Of a DNA stretch of 64,000 bases, positions 46,053 to 57,297 are shown in pieces. The number at the start of each line of letters is the position of its first letter. Positions within the stretch are counted from its first letter, which is position 1. The translations under genes and the position numbers were made by a program. Under the pieces are notes generated by a model. The model was given only the letters and a program-made list of their open reading frames with translations, made no database searches and was not told where the DNA came from. The stretch is from Trichopria drosophilae (taxonomy: Eukaryota > Arthropoda > Insecta > Hymenoptera > Diapriidae). Location of the stretch: NCBI GenBank assembly GCA_030407085.1, contig CM059582.1, positions 26,177,001 to 26,241,000 on the forward strand, read 5' to 3'.

Positions 46053-46615
46053 CAGTAGTCCTTCCTTCCCTTATTCTAATTTGTCCAGTCAGGCAAGATG
46101 GCGGCCTTCTTCCCTTATTCTAATTGTCCCCTCTCCCCCACTACAGTAGTCCTTCTCTTATTCTAATTTGTCCAGACAGGCAAGATGGCGTCTCCTTCTT
46201 GTATTCTAATTTGTCGCCAAAAACGTTTGCACTTTTCTAGGATCTTGTGAGGGTTTTTTACATCAATGTTAATTTACACAATATTATTTATTAGACAGAT
46301 AACCGAACTGACTTATTGTTAAATGTTTTTGTTTTTAAAAAGATTTTTTTTAGGTTATGTTGTATGCATGAAATTAGATTAGAGGAAGTGAATAAATTAG
46401 AATAAGAGGAATTAGAATAAGAGAAGGACTACTGTACTTAGATTTGTAGTCTCACTTTTGTCTCTTTTCCTTTTGTTGCGCATGCGCCGTTATTTGTATT
46501 TAGAAAATCCACACGTCAACACACGTCAGTGGGGAGAACGCGTGAGGGGAAATATTAGAATAGGAGAAGAGAAAAAATTAGAATAAGGGAAATTAGAATA
46601 AGGGAAGGAGTACTG
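46053..46615. mobile_element. CAGTAG MITE, outer copy containing another
   Basis: Left end CAGTAGTCCTTCCTTCCC, right end GGGAAGGAGTACTG, flanked by TA. The interior includes GGCAAGATGGCGGCC and GAGAACGCGTGAGGGG. A second complete MITE (46144-46434) lies inside. Confidence 0.8.
46144..46434. mobile_element. CAGTAG MITE, nested copy
   Basis: Ends CAGTAGTCCTTCTCTTATTC and GAATAAGAGAAGGACTACTG with TA at both sides (46142-43, 46435-36). Sequence relationship to its host shows same-family nesting. Confidence 0.85.
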
Positions 46616-46623
46616 TATTAATA

Positions 46624-46859
46624 CAGTAGGACCTCTCTTATTCTAATTAGTAAAGTTTTTCAAGATGGCGCCGACCTCTCTTATTTTAATTTTCCCCTTA
46701 CCCCCACTGACTTTGTTTGAGAGCTTGTGATTCATGGACAATATTTTTCGTTGACTTTTCGCGTGATAGTGGGGGAAGGATTAGAATAAGAGAGGCTGGA
46801 CAATTAGAATAAGAAAGGCAATTAGAATAAGAGAGGTTCGAATAAGAGCGGTCCTACTG
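46624..46859. mobile_element. CAGTAG MITE, 236 bp
   Basis: CAGTAGGACCTCTCTTATTC to GGTCCTACTG with TA target duplications. Interior has CAAGATGGCGCCGACC at the left. Same subfamily as 47125-47359, in opposite orientation. Confidence 0.92.
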
Positions 46860-46869
46860 TATTAAACTT

Positions 46870-48209
46870 TTTTTTCAAATGTTATGATGGATGCGTCAAA
46901 GTTACGAAAAGATCTGAACTCGATTAGAGAATGGACTGAGCGGAATTCCTTTAAATTAAACATAGAGAAGTGTAGATGCTTAAGCTTTGGTCGAGGATCG
47001 CAAACATTTGAATTCGAATATAAGATGAATGATAAGCAATTAATTAGAGTCATCAAACACATTGATTTTGGCGTAGTAGTCTGTGAAGACTTTTCTTTCA
47101 CTGATCATTTAGCTTATTGCAGTACAGTAAGACCTCTCTTATTCTAATTGCCTTTCTTATTCTAATTGTCCAGCCTCTCTTATTCTAATCATTCCCCCAC
47201 AAGTGTTCTCCCACTATCACACTAAAAGTCAACGAAAAATATTGTTCACAAATCACAAGCTTGCAAGCAAAGTAAGTGGGGGTAAGAGGAAAATTAGAAT
47301 AAGAGAGGTCGGCGCCATCTTGAAAAACTTTACTAATTAGAATAAGAGAGGTCCTACTGTACAAAAGCTCTTAGGATGCTGGGGTTTATACGGAGGACAA
47401 CTTCGGACTTTAAACACCCTCATACTAATTCGTATCTGATACACTCACTAGTATTACCGCATTTAACTTATGCGTCTCCGATCTGGTCTCCATATACCCA
47501 ATTAGACGTTAATATGCTAGAGGGGGTACTTTGAAAATCCCTCAGGTTCCTTACTTTTAAGTCAGGACATCCTATGTCGCATCTCGACCACAGCTATAAT
47601 GCCATTGCCACTCAGTTTAAGTTCCCTACTATAAAATCACTACATTCGTATCATGATGTATTGATTGTGTATCGTATTTTAACATCTTTATCGGATACCA
47701 ATTTATCTACATTATTTCCATACAGAACCAATCCATATTCTATTCGTAATCCTTGTACCATCTTGGAATCTACTCTCAAAAGTAATTACTTATTCTTTTC
47801 TCTGGTTCCACGACTTAAGCAAGCGTGGAATGCATTAAATAATAATATTCGCGAAGTTAGTTCGTATGCGAGATTCAAAATATTGTCAGCGGATAATTTA
47901 TTTAGATATTACGAAAGAATGTGTAAACTAATTAAGCTTCAGTCAACGCTAAGTTACTAGTATAGGAAATATGTCGTTTTATTGTATTTCCATGTTTGAG
48001 TTGCTTAAAATGCAACCGAAAAATGTCAAAAGTGTGTAAAATAGCATTTTACGCATCGAATGGCATAAAATAAATTACAAAAATGTTTTAGTTCCAAAAA
48101 TTAAAAGTTCCGTGAATTTGCCCGTATGTAATTTGCAATAGTCTAATAATACAACAAAATGAAGCCAATCTCCATTCCAGATATATAAATAAATAAATAA
48201 ATAAATAAC
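46870..48209 (+). mobile_element. LINE relic G, interrupted by a MITE
   Basis: Plus strand: ASKLRKDLNSIREWTERNSF and LNIEKCRCLSFGRGSQ (post-YADD palm), FGVVVCEDFSFTDHLAYCST, then the MITE 47125-47359, then KALRMLGFIRRTTSDF, THLTYASPIWSP-like sequence, an in-frame TGA at 47533, GHPMSHLDHSYNAIATQF and a stop at 47958-47960. The TAAA-repeat tail is at 48187-48209. The reverse transcriptase core is absent (5' truncation) and the premature stop makes it dead. Confidence 0.88.
47125..47359. mobile_element. CAGTAG MITE inserted in LINE G
   Basis: 235 bp, ends CAGTAAGACCTCTCTTATTC and GAATAAGAGAGGTCCTACTG, TA at 47123-24 and 47360-61. Removing it and one TA rejoins the LINE frame (..YCS-T-KALRML..), which fixes the boundaries and TA duplication. 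Confidence 0.95.
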
Positions 48210-49100
48210 GTGAAAATTATAATTGATAGAGAAGAACTTCTGAAACAAAAAAGCTCGAAAAATGCCTAAACTTTTAAGTGGAATGAATTAAATAAACAAA
48301 TTTTAATTATTTATAACAATATTATAATTAAAAGTCAATTTTCTCTGTAAGGGGATGAAGCGATTTTTTTTGGGACCTTAATAAAAAATGCCCGCAAAAT
48401 TGTCCTCTTTAATTTCGTCAAAGAAAATTTTAGTACTCATTAAAAATGGCTTGTTTACTGATAAAAAACCGTCCATGCGCGGGGTGTCTGTTGGCTGTGC
48501 CGCGCTCACATTTTGACTATAATTCGTATGCGCTTAAAGTAAAGATTGAGTTTTATTATTTAGTATTTTTTATTATTTTTCATTTTTTATTATTATTTTT
48601 ATAACAGACCATTATAATACCAAAACTATAAATTTTATTGTAAAGAAGTTAAGGTTTCCACACTAAAAAACCCTGTTGTAAAATTACTACTCTGAGAGTA
48701 GGTAACTTCTACGACCCACTCTTACATTAATAAAATCCCTAGAAAAATTGTAAAATTAACATCGAGTTTGTAAATTTACAGCTTCAAGAGTAGTCAAATT
48801 ACATTAATTTCTAAAGTATAAAAATTCCAACTTTCGGAGTAGTAGAATTACCTCTCAGAATAGGTAATTATTACGACCCAATCTGAGAATAGCAATTTTG
48901 CAAGTTTGTTGTAATATTTATAATTTTACATTTTTCAGAGTTGTAATTTTCACATGAATTAAAAATGATAATTCTTAACTAAATAACACTCCTAGGTTAC
49001 ATACAACAAACTTTTTATTTAAGATGTCCACGTCTAGGTAGTACTTGAAAATTGAAGGATCCGATTATGAGAAGGAAATTATAGAGCATTTGTTGAGCTT
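48210..49100. other. Intergenic with a short repeat
   Basis: CTGAGAGTAGGTAACTTCTACGACCC-type sequence near 48700 recurs, diverged, at 48855 and in part inverted, suggesting a small decayed MITE (48650-48960). Otherwise unassigned. Confidence 0.4.
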
Positions 49101-49560
49101 TATGCCATTATGTTTGCACCAACTGTCCACATATGATAAATCGATCTGAAATTGTGTAATCTACGTGACTCTTGATTATTAAAAAATTGTTAAATCGTTA
49201 GCAAAATTAAGAGGAGTTGAATAACAATATCCTTGTGTTATATCATTAACAAATATAATAAATAATATTGGTCCCAAATAATATCCTCGTGACACACTCG
49301 ATCTTACATGAATGGGTTTAGAAATGTTTTATATCGACGCTTGAATTCTGGTGAATACCGGGTTATTGTTAATACTAGAATTGGTTAATAATGAAATATG
49401 TTTTGTACATAAACAGCTGAGCTTTTCATAAAAACTTATCAGTTTGATAAATATTTAAGTCTTCGAAAACATTTTCCCAATTTTCAGATGAGAGACCCGC
49501 AGATATTTGATTAAAATTTAAATTCTTTAGGAATCTGTTAGCTAAATTTAGTTATTTTTC
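49100..49560 (-). mobile_element. LINE relic H
   Basis: Minus strand: SSVSRGYYLGPILFIIFVND, a decayed form of the [16 protein letters not shown] motif, upstream of the four-TM gene. No intact frame. Confidence 0.6.
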
Positions 49561-49734
49561 TCAGTTAAATTATTTCAATATTAAACATAATGTCACTCTT
49601 TTCCCCCTTTTTAGTACATAACTCTTAAATGAATATTTTCTTGTGAATTATTTACGATTATTTACGATCATAAAGGTCTTTTTGATTCGTTCATGGAATG
49701 CCATTTATATCATTTTTTCAGAATTTAGTTAACA

Positions 49735-52700
49735 ATGAATTACGGAAAGAAGTCGCCCAGTATGGGCACTCCATCAATCTATTCACATGTCACAACTCGA
49801 AGTAGTGCAAATCTGAGATCGTCAAGGTCTGTAAGAAGTATAAAGATTCCATGGTATCAAAAAAGGCTGTTAACGAATGCTTTTATCCTCGACATTCAAA
49901 GAGGAGCAATGTTTACAGCCATCTTCTCTTTGGTAAGTACAAAGTAAAACTAAAAACATTAAACTTACAAAATAAAAATAGAATCTTGATTTTTTAATCA
50001 AAAAAATTCCTAACAAATTGTGTAGAATAATTTAAACTTAATATTTATTACGATATGTTGTCTCTAACATTTTCAAATTTGAGTCAGTATTTATAGTTCC
50101 TTATGAAAGAGTCTTTTAGCACTATTTCTTGCTTGAGGTGATAATGGGTTAAAGTAAATAAAAGGTTATACGATATTCAATAAAAACTGTTATTGAAATT
50201 ATTGTTTGATGTAATTCGTAGAAAATTTGTCGGAACCATATTGAAAAAAAATCCATATGGATTTTCGATGTGGATTTCCATATGGATTTTCCACATGGAT
50301 TCCATATGAATTTGTGTGGATTCCATGTGGATTTCTGGTGTGGATTTTCTATATGGATATGATATGAATTTTCGATGTGGATTTCCATATGGATTTTCCA
50401 CATGAATTCCATATGAATTTGTGTGGATTCCATGTGGATTTCTGGTGTGGATTTTCTATAGGGATACGATATGAATTTTCGATGTGGATTTCCATATGGA
50501 TTTTCTACATGGATTTTATATGAATTTGCGTGGATTCCATGTGGATTTCTGGTGTGGATTTTCTATATGGATATAATATGAATTTTCGATGTGGATTTCC
50601 ATATGGATTTTCCGCATGGATTCCATATGAATTTGTGTGGATTCCATGTGGATTTCTGGTGCGGATTTTCTATATGGATACGATATGAATTTTCGATGTG
50701 GATTCCATATAGATTCTATATCGATTTTCTAGACGAATTTCATGTGGATTCCACATGGATTTGCTAGATGAATTTCATGTGGATTCCATATGGATTTTCT
50801 AGATGGATTCCATGTGGATTCCATATGGATTTTCTACATGTATTTTCGATATGGATTAAGTACTCGAAATACTCGACCGAATTTTATTTATTTATTTTTA
50901 TTGTGAATATAATAGAGAATAATTCAATACGTTACTCAATGTAGTTGTGTATTGTTTACACATCTGTGTGTGGTACAAAATTTATCTATCTAAAAATCAA
51001 AATCAAAAGTATCTAATTTATCTATGTAGAAAATCCATGTAGAATCTACATCAATAATATCCATATGGAATCCACACCAGAAATCGACAGGGAATCCAAG
51101 TAGAATCTATGCAGAAAATCCATATATAATCCACATCAAAAATCCATATGGAATTCACACCAGAAATCGACAGGAAATACATCTAGAATCTACGTAGAAA
51201 ATTCATATATAATACACATACAAAATCTATATGAAATCCACACTAGAAATCCGAATGGAATCCACATAAAAAATTCACATGGAATCCACATCAAAAATAC
51301 ATATGGAATCCATATAAAAAATCCACATGGAATCCATACAAATCCACGTAGAATCTGCGTAGAAAATTCATATAGAATCCACATCAAAATTCCATACAGA
51401 ATCCACATCAAAAATACATATGGAATCCACACTAGAAATCCAAATGGAATCCACATAAAAATCCACATGGAATCCATACAAATCCACGTAGAGTCTGCGT
51501 AGAAAATCCATATAGAATTCACATAAAAAATCCACATAGAATCTACATAAAAATTACATATAGAATCCACATCAAAAATACATATGCAATCCACATAAAA
51601 AATCCACATGGAATCCATACAAATCCACGTAGAATCTGCGTAGAAAATCCATATAGAATCCACATCAAAATTCCATACAGAATCCACATCAAAAATACAT
51701 ATGGAATCCACACTAGAAATCCAAATGGAATCCACATAAAAATCCACATGGAATCCATACAAATCCACGTAGAGTCTGCGTAGAAAATCCATATAGAATT
51801 CACATAAAAAATCCACATAGAATCTACATAAAAATTACATATAGAATCCACATCAAAAATACATATGCAATCCACATAAAAAATCCACATGGAATCCATA
51901 CAAATCCACGTAGAATCTGCGTAGAAAATCCATATAGAATCCACATAAAAAATCCACATGGAATCCATACAAATCTACGTAGAATCTGCGTAGAAAATCC
52001 GTATAGAATCCACATACAAAATCCATATAGAATCCACGTTAAAAATACATATGGAATCCACACTAGAAATACAAATGGAATCCACATGGAATTCATACAA
52101 ATCATCGTAGAATCTGCGTAAAAAATCCATATAGAATCCACATAAAAAATCCATATGGATTCCACATAAAAAATCCATATGTAATGCAAACCAATCCACA
52201 TGGATTTTTTCAATAGGGTAATAACTACAAAATTTGCGGAGAAACTATTTAGCAATGTTCTGATTTTATTCGTTATTGACAATTAAAAAGCTTCGACATC
52301 ATCTGCCGGACAAAATATGTCAAAAATCATGTCTATTTAACTATTATGATCATTGAAATCATACATAAATACCTTACGTATATCTCTTTGTAATTTTTTT
52401 CCAGTGTCTTTCAATATTCAGTGTATGTACAGCCGTATTCGACATATACTGCCTAGCACAGGCAGCACCAGGCTCGACGCATTACGGCTATTACATTATA
52501 TCATATGAATTTGTATATGTTGGAAATCAACATGGTATGTCGTAAAGCTGCATTTATAGTTGGTTTCGCGTAACAAAAATCTATTCTTATGATTTTTATA
52601 TTTACAGTTCGCAATGCACTTATTATTGCTGCCCTATTTACATTATTGGGCGCATTAGTAATATTCGTTACGTCGTTTATGCTTATAAAAGCTTTGCGAA

Positions 52701-53109
52701 AGGAATATGAAAAGAAGATGGTTCCATGGCTATACAGTTTTGCTGTATTCACACTCTTTAGATTGCTCGCCTTCATGTTCTTCAGTATTGTGAACGACAT
52801 GATATTTGCCTACAATATAATGATGTGTCTTCTCTGGACAATTTTTATTTGCTTATCAATTTATGGATGGCTTGTTGTTTACTCGCTTTACATTGACCTG
52901 TCAGACTTGACCAGATTAGAGGATTTGGCACATTTGAGGGTTAGTAATCTTAAGATTGACTAGTCTAATGTACGTCTTAATTAAAAAAGTAAATAAAAAT
53001 AAATTTTTAGATTGGAACCATGCAATCATTGAATGCTTCGACAACACATTCGATTGCTGGTTCACGACCGACTACACCGCACAGTACAGTTTCTACAATG
53101 CCAGCATGA
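49735..53109 (+). CDS. Four-transmembrane protein, complete, four coding exons
   Basis: Coding exons: 49735-49932, 52405-52534, 52608-52939, 53011-53109, all with GT-AG introns. Product 252 residues. A Ser/Arg-rich cytoplasmic-type N-terminus (1-40) precedes four hydrophobic segments near 58-82, 113-137, 147-171 and 180-206. The tail (220-252) is Ser/Thr-rich, ending STVSTMPA. An acceptor-like TTTTTTCAG at 49713-49721 suggests a non-coding 5' exon upstream. The architecture resembles the insect tetraspan family that includes the Drosophila septate-junction Pasiflora proteins; LAPTM-like lysosomal proteins are an alternative. The family call is tentative, the gene structure is not. Intron 1 carries two minisatellites. 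Confidence 0.88.
50147..50154. repeat. Solo right end of a TTAA-type element
   Basis: AATGGGTTAA-like terminus as in the palindromic family, in intron 1 of the four-TM gene. No left partner was found. Confidence 0.35.
50230..50870. repeat. 107-bp minisatellite in intron 1 of the four-TM gene
   Basis: The landmark C(C/T)(A/G)CATG(G/A)ATT recurs at 50291, 50398, 50505 and 50612, an exact 107-bp period, with subrepeats of about 21 bp (CATATGGATTTTCCACATGGA). The last 150 bp degrade into shorter units. Short minus-strand open frames here are by-products. Confidence 0.92.
51010..52215. repeat. 141-bp minisatellite, opposite orientation to the previous
   Basis: AATCCACGTAGA(A/G)TCTGCG occurs at 51341, 51481, 51622, 51762 and 51903, spacing 140/141, with the A/G variant alternating: a 281-bp dimeric higher-order repeat. 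The underlying 21-bp-like unit (AAATCCATATAGAATCCACAT) is the reverse complement of that in 50230-50870. Minus-strand frames of 141-208 codons (MDSMWIFYVDS..) are open only because the period is divisible by three. Confidence 0.92.
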
Positions 53110-53964
53110 GGACTTTTCAGTTATAATTTTTGTATACATCAAAGAATTTAGTGCACCTGAGATGGTTTAGAAATGTTTCATAACAATTTGTGATGATGCA
53201 CAAATTACCTCTTTAAGCGAATTGAATGCAAGCTTTGATTTTACAAAGGAATCTCGTAAAAAAGTCTGCCTGCTACTGAATAGTAAGTATAAAAGTAAAA
53301 AAAATTGGAAAAACAACACAAAAAATGAACATATCAACAGAATTGTATTATTTACAATACTCGTTAATTGAAAATATGTTACTCGAAAATGATTTTAGTT
53401 AAGTACAAATTACTTTGATAACTCCGAGACTGAGAAAACTATCGATTATTTTGTTAATCAGAATCTTTTATTAGTAGCTCAGCTACCAAAAGTGTAAGAA
53501 TCTCAAATCGTAACAGAATTTCTCAGTCTAAAATTGTTAGTCTCTTTAATATATAATTGAGATAACATTAGTTAATTTAAGAACGAAATACTTTTAAGTG
53601 ACTAGACACGCATACATTTTAATGGCCATTCGTGTTGCGTAGCAAAGTGCCTGCCATTTTACAAAACTTTATAACCGATCTCTTCCGTCCAGCATTTTTG
53701 CAAAGCAACGAGATGGTTCTAAAATTTTATATTTTCTACTCGTGCGAAATTAGCAATCTGTTAAGAAAATGCACTTCTTAATATTATTTTTAACTTTGGT
53801 ACAATTTTGTACTTTAGAGATCAAATTCCGTCCGATATTGTCTATAGTATTTACTTTTGTATTACGTTAATAGATAAGTTAATTAGATATACGGTTGTGC
53901 GAAACAACAAATAATTTATAATTCGCACTGTCTTTGTACAATATTTACAAATGCTGAGATTAAA
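53110..53964 (+). other. 3' UTR of the four-TM gene
   Basis: Non-repetitive sequence following the stop codon up to ATTAAA at 53959-53964, a common variant polyadenylation signal. The end is inferred. Confidence 0.45.
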
Positions 53965-54336
53965 GTATTTTACTTTCAAATTTAATGATTCTTTTAATTT
54001 CAGGAATATTTTCTTTTTCTATTTTATGATTATTTAATGTTAATGACGTTTCGTATAAGTGAGTTAAAACAATTCATGGATTAAAATCATGAAAGAATTT
54101 TGATTATATTTGAGAAACTATAAAAAAAGAAAGTCCTGTTTGTTTTGTTTCCATGAAGTACGTCTGATTGATAGTATCTTGATTAAAATAACATATTAAA
54201 GATTTACTAAAACTCAGATTTCAAAAGTAGATAACACAAGATGTTATCAGGAGTTTCTTTTTAATCTGATCTATAATCCAATCTACGACAGGTAATGGTA
54301 TAATAAGAAGACAAAAAACATAACCTACAATAATAT

Positions 54337-54520
54337 CGATTTACGCTTTTTAAGTGAGTGAAAACATTTTTAATAACTGAAAAAAAATTGAATCACATTA
54401 AAACATTTCCTTTTCATTACTATTTTTTTTAAGTGTTTTGCTACAATCCGTTTCAATGCGTATAGTTTATGAATTACTACTTAGGAAGGTTAGGTTAGGT
54501 TAGGTTAGGTTAGGTTAGGT
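54337..54520. repeat. Flank copy 1 with (TTAGG)6
   Basis: CGATTTACGCTTTTTAAGTG.. through TACTTAGGAAGG, then TTAGG six times (54490-54520). The whole block recurs at 55498-55706, 1161 bp away. Confidence 0.9.
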
Positions 54521-54527
54521 TACTACA

Positions 54528-55495
54528 TAGAATCTGCGCAGAAAATTCATATAGAATCCACATCAAAATTCCTTATAGAATCCACATCAAAATTCCTTAT
54601 AGAACCCACATCAAAAATACATATGAAATCCACACTAGAAATACAAATGGAATCCACATAAAAAATCCACATGGAATCCATATAAATCCACGTAGAATCT
54701 GTATAGAAAATCCGTATAAAATCCACATAAAAAATCCATTTAGAATCCACATCAAAAATACATATTTAATCTACACTAGAAATCCAAATGGAACCCACAT
54801 AAAAAATCCACATGGAATCCATACAAATCCACGTAGAATCTGCGTAGAAAATCCATATAGAATCCACATAAAAATTCCATATAGAATCCACATCAAAAAT
54901 ACATATAGAATCCACATAAAAAATCCGAATGGAATCCACATAAAAAAATCGCATGGAATCCATACAAATCTACGTAGAATCTGCGTAGAAAATTCATATA
55001 GAATCCACATCAAAATTCCATACAGAATCCACATCAAAAATACATAAGGAATCCACACTAGAAATCCAAATGGAATCCACATAAAAAATCCACATGGAAT
55101 CCATACAAATCCACGTAGAATCTGCGTAGAAAATCCATATAGAATCCACATAAAAAATCCATATAGAATCCACATCAAAAATACATATAGAATCCACATA
55201 AAAAATCCGAATGGAATTCATATAAAAAAATCTCATGGAATCCATACAAATCCACGTAGAATCTGCGTAGAAAATTCATATAGAATCCATATCAAAATTC
55301 CATACAGAATCCACATCAAAAATACATATGGAATCCACACTAGAAATCCAAATGGAATCCACATAAAAAATCCACATGGAATCCATACAAATCCACGTAG
55401 AATCTGCGTAGAAAATCCATATAGAATCCACATTAAAAATCCATATAGAATCCGCATCAAAAATACATATAGAATCCATATAGAATACATAGAAA
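54528..55495. repeat. 141-bp minisatellite array, about 6.8 copies
   Basis: CGTAGAATCTG starts at 54691, 54832, 54973, 55114, 55255 and 55396: an unvarying 141-bp period. Units are related to those at 51010-52215. Open minus-strand frames up to 142 codons (IPCGFFMWIP..) follow from 141 being divisible by three; they have no start context or other gene features. Confidence 0.95.
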
Positions 55496-55497
55496 TT

Positions 55498-55706
55498 CGA
55501 TTTACGCTTTTTAAGTGAGTGAAAACATTTTTAATAACTAAAAGAAAATTGAATTACATTAAAACATTTCCCTTTCATTACTATTTTTGTTAAGTGTTTT
55601 GCTACAATCCATTTCAATACGTATAGTTTATGAATTACTACTTAGGAAGGTTAGGTTAGGTTAAGTTAGGTTGGGTTATGTTAGGTTAGGTTAGGTTAGG
55701 TTAGGG
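55498..55706. repeat. Flank copy 2 with a (TTAGG)n tract
   Basis: Second copy of 54337-54520, with a longer, less regular TTAGG tract at 55651-55706 (variants TTAAG, TTGGG, TTATG). TTAGG is the usual arthropod telomere repeat. Confidence 0.9.
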
Positions 55707-56013
55707 AGTCTAATTATCTCCGTCTTGAACAATAATTCCTTTCCTAAAATACGCACATTAAAAAGAAACTCGATATTTTTTTTTAAATGATGGGTTTATT
55801 ACTATCGAATTCTTAATTCTGAATCTTGAATGTTAGTACAATAATCCTATTTATTTATTCTCGCTGAAACAGAATCCGAATTCGAAACTCGTCGATCCTT
55901 TACGTACGTAACGATTTTGACATAACCTCAAAAGACACCCTCGAAAAAATAGCAAAACCATAATCCCTTAACCTCGTAATACCCATAACCTCATAACTTC
56001 AAAACCCATTCAC

Positions 56014-56393
56014 TTCCCAGCAAACGGAAAGGGATTGGAATTTTGAATTCCGTTGAATCCCTTTATTGAAGGTATTTGATGGAATTCACTGGAATAGAAA
56101 AGTTAAATTTGCAATTCCCACGAATTCCAAGGAATCTCTGCGAATATTTATGTAAACATTATAGGTTAGGTTAGGGAATTGAATGAAATTGCGCGGAATA
56201 AAATATTACAATTTTAATTACTGGCAGTTCCAACAAATCCATATTGTTTTAGGTTAGGTTAGGGAATTCAATGGAAATGCGCGGAATAAAAAGTTACGTG
56301 AATTCCTATAAAGGAATTGGAAAATTGCCAATTCCGAATGTTCAATAAAAGAATAAAAGATAAAAGCCCTTAATCCCTTTTCGTTTACTGGGT
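56014..56393. repeat. Palindromic MITE, CCCAGCAAACGG ends
   Basis: CCCAGCAAACGGAAAGGGATT at the left and AATCCCTTTTCGTTTACTGGG at the right. Interior has AATTCC.TTGAATCCC words and two TTAGGTTAGGGAATT segments (56164, 56252) of which the second unit is a near repeat of the first. Confidence 0.75.
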
Positions 56394-56678
56394 TTGTAAC
56401 TCGACACATCTAAAAATGGAAATAAACTTTGCAAATATACTGAATTTTCAGTAATTTTCAGTGCATCCTTGGAGTTTCACAATATTTGGTAAGTAGATCT
56501 TGTACATATGTAAATAAATTTCATAAATCGAGAACCTGGTTTAGTACGTCCAATAAATTAAAAAAAAAAGCGGTCGCCATTTTGTTAATTTTCTAAATTT
56601 TGTAAAAAACAAATCTTACGGTGCAAGAACATTTTAAATACTACATCTTTAGTACTGAATCTTTAAGCCTTTAAGGGG

Positions 56679-57023
56679 GTTCTAAAGTGCTCGACCGATA
56701 AGGTAGGAATTTTCACGAAAAACCGTAAATAAAAAGTGATTTTTCGAAATTCGGACTCTGTAAGGGCAATTTTAATTACTATAGTCGGTATCCTATAGAA
56801 TTCCAGGGAAATTAATTGAGAACTGACCGAGAATTTTCGGTAATAAATGAAAATAAATCACTTCAGTTCTCAATTAATATCCTTGGTATTTTCTAGGAAA
56901 CTATTTATAGTGCTTAGAATTGCCCTTACAGAGTCCGAATTTTAAAAATATTATTCAGTAATATTGAATTTACGTTTTTTAGAGGAATTTCCTACGTTAC
57001 CAGCGGACAACTTTAGGACCCTC
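56679..57023. repeat. Palindrome, GGGTTCTAAAG ends, third copy
   Basis: GGGTTCTAAAGTGCTCGACCG..GGTAGGAATTTTC pairs with GAATTTCCTACGTTACCAG..CTTTAGGACCC. Family shared with 3770 and 6448. Flanked by 12-bp direct repeats AAGCCTTTAAGG. Confidence 0.75.
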
Positions 57024-57067
57024 TCAAGCCTTTAAGGCCCAAATGTACATAATTTCTTCATGAAGTT

Positions 57068-57297
57068 TCCCACAGAACAGAATAAAAAAAGAGTTCAGAA
57101 TGAGCTCATAATGAGTTCTACGAGAGAGCGGATACGTCAAATTATGAGATTTTTCCGTACTTGATATCATTATGAGAGCATTACGACCTCAAGCTGAAAA
57201 AACCTTATAATTTGACGCATCTGAACTCTTGTAGAACACATTATGAAATCATTCTGTAATATTTTTTATTCGGCTATCTGGGTAAACTGCACGAGAA
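57068..57297. repeat. Small palindrome, CAGAACAGAATAAAA ends
   Basis: CACAGAACAGAATAAAAAAAG..GTTCAGAATGAGCTCATAATG pairs with CATTATGAAATCATTCTG..TTTTTTATTCGGCTATCTGGG. Related sequences at 58838, 61100 and 61272. It lies inside the left arm of 56663-58390. Confidence 0.65.

Noticed and set aside
51190..52282. Overlapping minus-strand ORFs of 141-208 codons
   Set aside because: They are products of the 141-bp minisatellite, open in more than one frame, with no promoter, splice or domain evidence.
54547..55490. Minus-strand ORFs up to 142 codons
   Set aside because: Same reason: the period of the array is a multiple of three.
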